A stretch of DNA of 10,535 nt from CAG-390 sp045543615 (GTDB taxonomy: Bacteria > Bacillota > Clostridia > Oscillospirales > CAG-272), in contig JAZPXL010000002.1 in NCBI GenBank assembly GCA_045543615.1, forward strand, positions 1-10,535. The letters are read 5' to 3'. Of this stretch, positions 6,368 to 10,535 are shown piece after piece. The notes under the pieces were generated by a model. That model saw only the letters and a list, made by a program, of their open reading frames with translations. It was not told where the DNA came from and made no database searches. Numbering within the stretch: position 1 is the first letter of the stretch; the number at the start of each line of letters is the position of its first letter. Position numbers and translations under genes: made by a program.

Positions 6368-6856
6368 ATGTTCATTTATTCTTTCAGAGCCAGCACGCTG
6401 AGGTTTTTTGCAGTAATCGGGCTTGCCGTCGCAGCACTTGCGGCACTCATCATCTTCGTTCCCGCATACGATGGGGACGGCTACACCGACACGGTTGCAA
6501 GCGTAAAATATGACGGAATTAAAACTAATGAGGATATGGTGAAATTTCTTGAGCAGTTTGGCTATTCTGTAACGGGCGAGCCAATCGAGAGCGTCGACGT
6601 CACGCTTCCCGATGAATTTGACAGGGTGTTCTCGGGCTACAACGAGCTGCAGAAGGCACAGGGACTTGACCTCTCAAAGTACCGTGGTAAGACGGTAACA
6701 AGATATACATACGAGGTCACAAACTATCCGGGCGAAAACAATGGCACGGTGTGGGCAAACGTCATAGTTCGCAAGGGACGTGTCATCGGCGGAGATATCT
6801 GCTCATCAGACCCCAATGGATTTGTTCACGGCTTTGAAAAACTCAGCACAGAATAA
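6368..6856 (+). CDS. DUF4830-type membrane-anchored protein
   Basis: This is a 162-residue protein of unknown function with a single N-terminal membrane segment (about 12-31, rich in Ala, Val, Leu and Ile) and an outside domain. The outer domain has the features I recall for DUF4830: NEDMVKFLEQFGYSV (54-68), VTLPDEFDRVFSGYNELQKAQGLDL (78-102), RYTYEVTNYP (112-121), then VWANVIVRKGRVIGGDI (128-144) and a GFVHGF end. Family members are small clostridial proteins without an assigned role. The start at 6368 is chosen because GGAGG (6355-6359) lies eight bases upstream; in-frame ATGs at 6338 and 6344 have no ribosome site and lie in a hairpin loop. I found no convincing promoter of its own, so expression may rely on read-through from the SEDS gene. 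A very strong bidirectional terminator follows directly. Confidence 0.8.
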   Translation: MFIYSFRASTLRFFAVIGLAVAALAALIIFVPAYDGDGYTDTVASVKYDGIKTNEDMVKFLEQFGYSVTGEPIESVDVTLPDEFDRVFSGYNELQKAQGLDLSKYRGKTVTRYTYEVTNYPGENNGTVWANVIVRKGRVIGGDICSSDPNGFVHGFEKLSTE

Positions 6857-6861
6857 AAAAG

Positions 6862-6901
6862 AAAACCTGACGGTCGATCCGAGGATCGACCGTCAGGTTT
6901 T
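6862..6901. terminator. Strong bidirectional terminator between DUF4830 gene and surface-protein gene
   Basis: AAAACCTGACGGTCGATCC (6862-6880) and GGATCGACCGTCAGGTTTT (6883-6901) are a perfect 19-bp inverted repeat with only GA between, so the apex probably opens to a CGAG tetraloop. T-runs follow on both strands, ending the + strand operon and the - strand surface-protein message. Confidence 0.95.
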
Positions 6902-6932
6902 TATTCAGCTGAGATTATTCTCAGACTTTTTA

Positions 6933-8453
6933 TTAGTTGTATCTTCTCTTAGCAACGAGAGCTACGCCGAGAACTGCTACAACTGCTACTGCAACGAATG
7001 CAAATGCGTTGTCGCCTGTTGCACCGGGATCGGTAACTGTTGTGTCATCGGGTGTAGCAGCTGTTGTGTCATCGGGAGTAGCAGCTGTTGTGTCATCGGG
7101 AACAACAGGAGCTTCATCGGTAGCGAAGAGCTCAGCCTCGTAAGGACGGTAGGAGGAGCTACCATCTGTGATAGAGGTTGTAACTGCGAAACGGATGTAG
7201 TTGATTGTAACTGCATCGAATGTACCTGTAGCGTAAGCTGCGCCTTCAGCGGTCTTTGTGTCCTGAATATTGGTTGTTCCGGAGGACCAAAGGAGCTTGT
7301 AGTCTACTGTACCGTCAGCATTGCGTGTACCACCGTATACATCAAGGCCTGTAATGAGAGCCTTCTTCTCATCTGTCTTAGCAGATGTGTAGAAAGCAAA
7401 TTCGTTAACTGTTACAGCTTCCTTGAAGCAGTAGCCGAATGCGTGGTCATAGGTCTTGCCTGCAAACTCAAACTCACCCTTGGTGAAGCTGTGAGATGTG
7501 CCGGAGGAATCCTTAACGCCGTCGCAGATAGCAGCTGTGCCGCTTCCGGAGTATGTGGGGAGACGAAGCTTGTAGTCAGCTCCGGGATCGGAACCAGCCT
7601 TGAGCTCCTTGCCTGCAGCAACTGCTGCGAGGTAGTCATAGTAGAATACGTTGCCAAGACCGGCCTGCTGCCACTGAGCAACATTCTTGCCGGATTCAGC
7701 GAAGCCCTCATCGTCTGTGCAGAGGAGAACGTTTTCCTTCTCAGGAACTACGGGAGCAAAGAGAGAGAACTCATATACTCTGTAGCGGTTGTGGTCGGGA
7801 GCGAAGTTATCGCAGTTTACTGCGAAGAATACATAGTTGAATGTAGCAGCCTCTGTGAAGTTGCCTTCGAAGAGGAGAGCTGTGCCGGCATCATCTGTGT
7901 ATGTTGTGCTTGTTGTAGCACCGCCAACGAGCTTCCACTCGCCGGGGCCATCGTTTGTTGCGTTTACGGAAGCAACATAAACATCAAGGCTTGTGATGTT
8001 GTCGTATTTTTCAACGTCCTTGGAGGAGTAGAAAGCAAAGCTGTCAGCTGTTACAGCATCCTTGTAGCTGAAGCCGAAGTAATGTGTGTACTTCTTGCCG
8101 CCAACTGTAAATCCGTCAGAACCGGTATCGTGATAGAACGAGCCCGAGGTCTTGGAACCATCGCACACGCCTGCAGAACCGCTTCCGCCGAGCTTACCTG
8201 CACGGAGGGAGTAGGTGTTACCGGGGTCGCCACCGGAACCGATCTTGCCGTCCTTAGCAGCAAGGAAGTAGTCGAAATAATAGCAGTTGCTCTTGCCAGC
8301 CCACATCCAATCCTTTGCTGCCTCGTTATTATAGCCAGCATCGTCAAGAATGGAGTTGACATCAACTTTGTCAGCTGCACTTGCAGGGATGCAAGCGATT
8401 ACCATAGTAACAACCATTACTACAGCGAGGAAAAGTGATGTAAACTTTTTCAT
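6933..8453 (-). CDS. Secreted, C-terminally anchored surface protein with two tandem discoidin-like domains
   Basis: This is a 506-residue exported protein of unknown ligand. Residues 1-26 are a signal peptide (MKK, hydrophobic core, probable cut after ASA); VIAC at 18-21 also resembles a lipobox, so lipid attachment cannot be excluded. Two homologous domains follow, about 38-232 and 248-443, sharing SGGDPG/AGSDPG, GSGSAGVCDG/GSGTAAICDG, FAFYSS/FAFYTS, ITSLDVY/ITGLDVY and YRVYEFSLFA/YRPYEAELFA. The alternating strands and the late NYV.FAV...YE..LF pattern suggest a jelly-roll of the F5/8 type C (galactose-binding) kind; this is inference. A Thr/Pro/Asp linker with PDDTTAAT repeats (452-475) leads to PGATGDN, a hydrophobic segment (483-500) and AKRRYN. 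That resembles a sortase signal but lacks a canonical LPXTG. AAAGGG at 8462-8467 precedes the start, and a consensus promoter drives it. Likely roles are carbohydrate or host-surface binding, or a structural surface layer. Confidence 0.85.
   Translation of the reverse strand: MKKFTSLFLAVVMVVTMVIACIPASAADKVDVNSILDDAGYNNEAAKDWMWAGKSNCYYFDYFLAAKDGKIGSGGDPGNTYSLRAGKLGGSGSAGVCDGSKTSGSFYHDTGSDGFTVGGKKYTHYFGFSYKDAVTADSFAFYSSKDVEKYDNITSLDVYVASVNATNDGPGEWKLVGGATTSTTYTDDAGTALLFEGNFTEAATFNYVFFAVNCDNFAPDHNRYRVYEFSLFAPVVPEKENVLLCTDDEGFAESGKNVAQWQQAGLGNVFYYDYLAAVAAGKELKAGSDPGADYKLRLPTYSGSGTAAICDGVKDSSGTSHSFTKGEFEFAGKTYDHAFGYCFKEAVTVNEFAFYTSAKTDEKKALITGLDVYGGTRNADGTVDYKLLWSSGTTNIQDTKTAEGAAYATGTFDAVTINYIRFAVTTSITDGSSSYRPYEAELFATDEAPVVPDDTTAATPDDTTAATPDDTTVTDPGATGDNAFAFVAVAVVAVLGVALVAKRRYN
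7037..7108 (-). repeat. Three tandem 24-bp repeats encoding the Pro/Asp/Thr linker
   Basis: Three head-to-tail 24-bp copies occur at 7037-7060, 7061-7084 and 7085-7108, each beginning CTGTTGTGTCATCGGG on the + strand and differing only towards the end. They encode the PDDTTAAT-type units that space the binding domains from the membrane anchor. Copy number may vary between strains by slippage. Confidence 0.92.
7125..8342 (-). repeat. Internal domain duplication in the surface protein (two ~195-residue units)
   Basis: Domain A (about 7758-8342) and domain B (about 7125-7712) are diverged copies recognisable by matching blocks in the same order over their whole length. Divergence at protein level is substantial, so the duplication is old and not an assembly artefact. 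Confidence 0.88.
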
Positions 8454-8485
8454 TGTTTTTGCCCTTTCTTTATTAGGTCGATTTT

Positions 8486-8505
8486 CAAATCCAATAGTGG
8501 ATTTG
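8486..8505 (-). other. Leader hairpin at the 5' end of the surface-protein mRNA
   Basis: CAAATCCA (8486-8493 on +) and TGGATTTG (8498-8505) form a perfect 8-bp stem around a 4-base loop. Given the promoter at 8517-8545, the transcript should begin near 8510, so the stem starts within about five bases of the 5' end. Such 5'-terminal stems are known to protect Gram-positive messages from decay; that role here is inferred. Confidence 0.65.
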
Positions 8506-8516
8506 GAGTTATATAA

Positions 8517-8545
8517 ATTATAACATCACACCAACTAATTGTCAA
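8517..8545 (-). promoter_or_regulatory. Perfect-consensus promoter of the surface-protein gene
   Basis: On the minus strand TTGACA (8540-8545), a 17-base spacer and TATAAT (8517-8522) match the sigma-A consensus completely. The leader would be about 57 bases. It diverges from the GNAT gene promoter, with about 70 bases of AT-rich DNA between the -35 boxes. Confidence 0.93.
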
Positions 8546-8614
8546 CACTTTTTTATATTTTTGGCGTTTTTCATTAAAGAAACTTTCATTTTTTATTCAA
8601 AATCACAAAAGAAC

Positions 8615-8642
8615 TTGACAAGACGCTTTGTAAGAGTATAAT
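8615..8642 (+). promoter_or_regulatory. Consensus promoter of the GNAT operon (16-base spacer)
   Basis: TTGACA (8615-8620), a 16-base spacer and TATAAT (8637-8642) form a strong sigma-A promoter. Transcription would begin near 8649, about 32 bases before the start codon at 8681. Confidence 0.88.
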
Positions 8643-8680
8643 TATAGTTATAGTTAAACCAATACTTTTTGGAGAGCCAA

Positions 8681-9154
8681 ATGATAATCAGACAAGCAGA
8701 AAAAAACGATATACCCCGTCTCACTTCCCTTTTGCACCAGGTGCTTGATGTACACCAGAAAGCACGCCCCGACATCTTTCGTGCAGGTGCTGCAAAATAT
8801 ACACAGAATGAGCTTTGCGAAATTCTTGAGGACGAAACCCGCCCCGTTTTTGTGGCTGTGGATGATAGGGGCGAGGTTGTCGGATACTGCTTCTGCATTT
8901 TTATCTGCCACGAAAATGACAATATTCTCACCGACATCAAAACTCTATACATTGACGATCTCTGTGTTGACGAAAACGCCCGTGGTGGTGGCGTCGGTAA
9001 ACAGCTTTATCAGTTTGCAGTTGCGTTTGCAAAAGCACAGGGGTGCTACAACCTGACTCTCAACGTCTGGGCAGACAACAAAAATGCACTTGGCTTTTAT
9101 CGGTCGCTTGGACTTGGCGAGCAAAAGATCGGTATGGAGCTGATTCTTGAGTAA
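8681..9154 (+). CDS. GNAT family N-acetyltransferase
   Basis: This 157-residue single-domain cytosolic enzyme is predicted to move an acetyl group from acetyl-CoA to an amine; the acceptor is unknown. The fold signatures are LYIDDLCVDENA (89-100), then the acetyl-CoA pyrophosphate-binding loop RGGGVGKQLY (101-110, R-x-x-G-x-G). LTLNVWADNKNALGFYRSLGL (125-145) is the typical motif B with Trp130, Asn133 and FY139-140. The N-terminal IIRQAEKNDIPRL is also standard. ATG 8681 is preferred over an in-frame TTG at 8669, because the GGAGAG ribosome site (8671-8676) lies between them. The gene has its own consensus promoter, and a 276-residue unknown follows after 15 bases with its own strong ribosome site, so the two almost certainly form an operon. 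The length resembles toxin-type GNATs, but no small DNA-binding antitoxin lies upstream, so that role is not supported. Confidence 0.93.
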   Translation: MIIRQAEKNDIPRLTSLLHQVLDVHQKARPDIFRAGAAKYTQNELCEILEDETRPVFVAVDDRGEVVGYCFCIFICHENDNILTDIKTLYIDDLCVDENARGGGVGKQLYQFAVAFAKAQGCYNLTLNVWADNKNALGFYRSLGLGEQKIGMELILE

Positions 9155-9169
9155 AAAAGGAGAAAAACA

Positions 9170-10000
9170 ATGAATATCGGTGGAATAGACTTCTCACTTG
9201 TGTGGGCGTACCAAATCAAATGTATGATGGCAAATCAATATGACACGCTCACCCAAGCCATCAAAGACAATGACAAAAACAAAGTCATCCTGGCTTGTCT
9301 GCGACTCGGCTGGAACGACGCCTTCAAGCACGTCAGCAAAAACCGTGATGACGATGAAATAAAAAAGAAGAGTGACACAGATAAAGCAGAGCTCATCCTT
9401 GATATTTGCAAAAATCTCATCCCTTATTTTGAAACATACGCAAAGAAAACAACCACCAAAGAAAGAATAGAGAAGCTGACAAAGCTGTCCGAGGATGAGG
9501 CATTTCGCTCAATCATAGGAAGATTCAAGGATGTTGATGCCGAGGGCAAAAAGCTCTGCGTCGGTCATATTCAAAAGATGTTCAACATCGCCATCAAGCT
9601 GATTCTCTGCCTCATCATCTCGGCACATCACGCCGCTCAAACCTCCACAAGCCCCCTACTGCATAAGGACAGCGAGAGAATTGTTACTCTCGATGATAAG
9701 CTTCTGAGCCTTGAGAATTTCCCATACGCATTTGAAACTGCCGATTGTCCTATTGACAGTATAATTCTGTCGGCTGTGGAGCAACATCCTGAGCTTGCTC
9801 ACGTTTCTCTTAAAGAGGAAGATAGTATTAAATTCAAGTCAGTTGTCTGGAGTCATATAGGAGCTGATGAGAAGAATCCTACAAGCTGCTACACGGCTAC
9901 ACATCACGCAATAGCACAAATACAAGAAAAAAACTCGCCCACATTAAAAAAGATCAACCTCTGCTACGACTTTGAAAACTGGAACTCAAGCAAGAAATAA
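9170..10000 (+). CDS. Protein of unknown function, cotranscribed with GNAT gene
   Basis: I do not recognise this 276-residue protein with confidence. It has no signal peptide. Residues 26-125 are strongly charged and mostly helical, with a Lys/Asp-rich stretch DDDEIKKKSDTDKAE (60-74). The middle holds GHIQKMFNIAIKLILCLII (132-150), amphipathic to hydrophobic, then DCPIDSIIL (192-200), KSVVWSHIG (223-231) and a C-terminal YTATHHAIAQIQ (241-252). The spacing of G-x-x-QK-x-x-N...K, PID-x-x-IL and a later Trp recalls a group of bacterial hypothetical proteins carrying GxAQKWINMxxKY and PIDxxIL; this is memory-based and weak. The start has AAGGAG (9157-9162) seven bases upstream. It sits 15 bases after the GNAT stop codon, so both are one transcript. 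No catalytic metal site or nucleotide-binding loop is obvious. Confidence 0.85.
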   Translation: MNIGGIDFSLVWAYQIKCMMANQYDTLTQAIKDNDKNKVILACLRLGWNDAFKHVSKNRDDDEIKKKSDTDKAELILDICKNLIPYFETYAKKTTTKERIEKLTKLSEDEAFRSIIGRFKDVDAEGKKLCVGHIQKMFNIAIKLILCLIISAHHAAQTSTSPLLHKDSERIVTLDDKLLSLENFPYAFETADCPIDSIILSAVEQHPELAHVSLKEEDSIKFKSVVWSHIGADEKNPTSCYTATHHAIAQIQEKNSPTLKKINLCYDFENWNSSKK

Positions 10001-10010
10001 AGCAAGCGAT

Positions 10011-10032
10011 ACATATTTTTGGAAAAATGTGT
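10011..10032. other. AT-rich hairpin after the unknown gene
   Basis: ACATATTTTT (10011-10020) can pair with AAAAATGTGT (10023-10032), with one G-T wobble and a tight GG apex that must open to a larger loop. It has no T-tract beyond the stem, so it would be a weak terminator at best. I see no better terminator for the GNAT operon before the next promoter. Confidence 0.35.
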
Positions 10033-10091
10033 TATGCAGTGAATAATTCAGCTCGTTTTATGCAAACAACAACACTTTCGCCAAGGTTTAG

Positions 10092-10111
10092 ATGCAAAAA
10101 TATGCAAAAAT
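10092..10111. repeat. Tandem 10-bp A-tract repeat upstream of the last promoter
   Basis: ATGCAAAAAT is repeated twice without a gap (10092-10101 and 10102-10111), and a related ATGCAAAC lies at 10060-10067. The A-tracts are spaced by one helical turn and end 12 bases before the -35 box, where an UP element or bent DNA would act. Confidence 0.7.
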
Positions 10112-10123
10112 TCAGTTTTTATG

Positions 10124-10152
10124 TTGACACTGAATTGTATTTGTGATAAAAT
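10124..10152 (+). promoter_or_regulatory. Strong promoter of the terminal membrane-protein gene
   Basis: TTGACA (10124-10129), a 17-base spacer and TAAAAT (10147-10152) fit the sigma-A consensus with one mismatch. Transcription would begin near 10159. Phased A-tracts lie just upstream, and a stem of AAAGATT (10161-10167) with AATCTTT (10171-10177) begins almost at +1. Confidence 0.85.
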
Positions 10153-10160
10153 TGTTAAGT

Positions 10161-10177
10161 AAAGATTAACAATCTTT
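10161..10177 (+). other. 5'-terminal leader hairpin of the terminal membrane-protein gene
   Basis: AAAGATT (10161-10167), loop AAC and AATCTTT (10171-10177) make a perfect 7-bp stem, but its 3-base loop and AT-rich stem give modest stability. With the predicted +1 near 10159, it sits at the very 5' end of the message, upstream of the AAAGGAG ribosome site. Confidence 0.45.
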
Positions 10178-10206
10178 AACAAAACAACTAAAAGGAGATC
10201 GACACA

Positions 10207-10535
10207 ATGTACAGACGTTTTTCAGGCATCAAATGGTTTATCCTCCACATCGTAACATTTGGAATCTACACCTTTATCACCTGGGCAAAGATGACAAATG
10301 ACCACAACAAAATGGCAGCAGAGGTTGGCGTTAAGAAGATTATGGGCTTCTTCCCCGCATTCCTTCTCGGTTGCATCACCTGCGGTATTTTCGTGATCGT
10401 ATGGATGATTCAGTACTTCCTGCAGCAGGCAGCATTGAATGAAGCCAAGGGCGCAAACATTCAGCCCTCCAACGGTTTCTTGATGTTTCTGATGAGCTTC
10501 ATCCCCATTTACAGCTTTATTTGGATGGCTAACGC
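10207..10535 (+). CDS. Small polytopic membrane protein, DUF4234-like, 3' end outside window
   Basis: This is an open frame of 109 codons that runs off the end of the window. It starts at an ATG with AAAGGAG (10191-10197) nine bases upstream and a strong promoter. The protein begins MYRRFSGIKWFILHIVTFGI; predicted membrane segments are about 9-27, 46-71 and 91-107. The first carries TFGIYTFITWAKMTNDHN (17-34), which resembles the TLGIY..YW...N pattern of DUF4234 membrane proteins. The hydrophilic segment 72-90 (QQAALNEAKGANIQPSNG) would lie between membrane segments 2 and 3. Function is unknown, and assignment to DUF4234 is by eye. The gene is real on start-site and composition grounds, even though it lacks a stop codon here. 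Confidence 0.75.
   Translation, partial: MYRRFSGIKWFILHIVTFGIYTFITWAKMTNDHNKMAAEVGVKKIMGFFPAFLLGCITCGIFVIVWMIQYFLQQAALNEAKGANIQPSNGFLMFLMSFIPIYSFIWMAN

Noticed and set aside
7037..7108. CRISPR-like array
   Set aside because: The repeats are contiguous 24-bp units without spacers and are in frame with a protein linker.
6780..8438. A 552-codon + strand open frame, very rich in Cys and Val
   Set aside because: It lies antisense to the surface-protein gene, which has a signal peptide, domain repeats, promoter, ribosome site and terminator. The Cys richness comes from reading GCA/ACA-rich codons backwards; it has no ribosome site or promoter of its own and would cross the strong terminator.
8681..10000. 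GNAT toxin-antitoxin module
   Set aside because: Known GNAT toxins are paired with a small ribbon-helix-helix antitoxin, usually upstream. Here the partner is a large downstream protein without that motif.

Overview
The window looks like a chromosomal housekeeping segment from a low-to-mid GC Gram-positive bacterium, most likely an uncultivated anaerobic Clostridia (Bacillota) of the gut type. Supporting signs are purine-rich Shine-Dalgarno sites before almost every gene, near-consensus sigma-A promoters, a DUF4830-type protein, a YwaF-type membrane protein, a surface protein ending in a TGD(N)-hydrophobic-KRR tail as seen in Clostridia, and a short archaeal/eukaryotic-type prolyl-tRNA synthetase with a C-terminal zinc cluster. 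I see no rRNA, tRNA, CRISPR array, transposase, phage gene or attachment site.

Layout, left to right. The 3' part of an ABC transporter ATPase (+) meets gapA (-) at a shared bidirectional terminator. Upstream of gapA, on the same strand, is a WecG/TagA/CpsF glycosyltransferase gene. Its promoter is back to back with the promoter of a multi-pass YwaF-like membrane protein (+). The membrane-protein stop codon lies inside the -35 box of a perfect-consensus promoter for proS (+). A SEDS (RodA/FtsW) polymerase gene and a DUF4830 gene follow on the same strand. The DUF4830 gene's Shine-Dalgarno lies inside a terminator-like hairpin. A very strong bidirectional terminator separates this group from a convergent gene for a secreted, wall- or membrane-anchored protein with two tandem ~195-residue domains (-).

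Divergent from the surface-protein gene is a GNAT acetyltransferase gene (+), tightly followed by a 276-residue protein of unknown function. The window ends in the first 109 codons of a small membrane protein resembling DUF4234.

Functionally the segment mixes central metabolism (GAPDH), translation (ProRS), envelope building (SEDS glycosyltransferase, WecG-type glycosyltransferase, surface protein) and several poorly characterised membrane proteins. No single multi-gene system is evident. The most unusual signals are regulatory: a hairpin that overlaps terminator, ribosome-binding site and start codon (6309-6367); promoters at or near consensus for most transcription units; and two leaders that start with a hairpin almost at +1. 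The least explained gene is the 276-residue protein paired with the GNAT enzyme.
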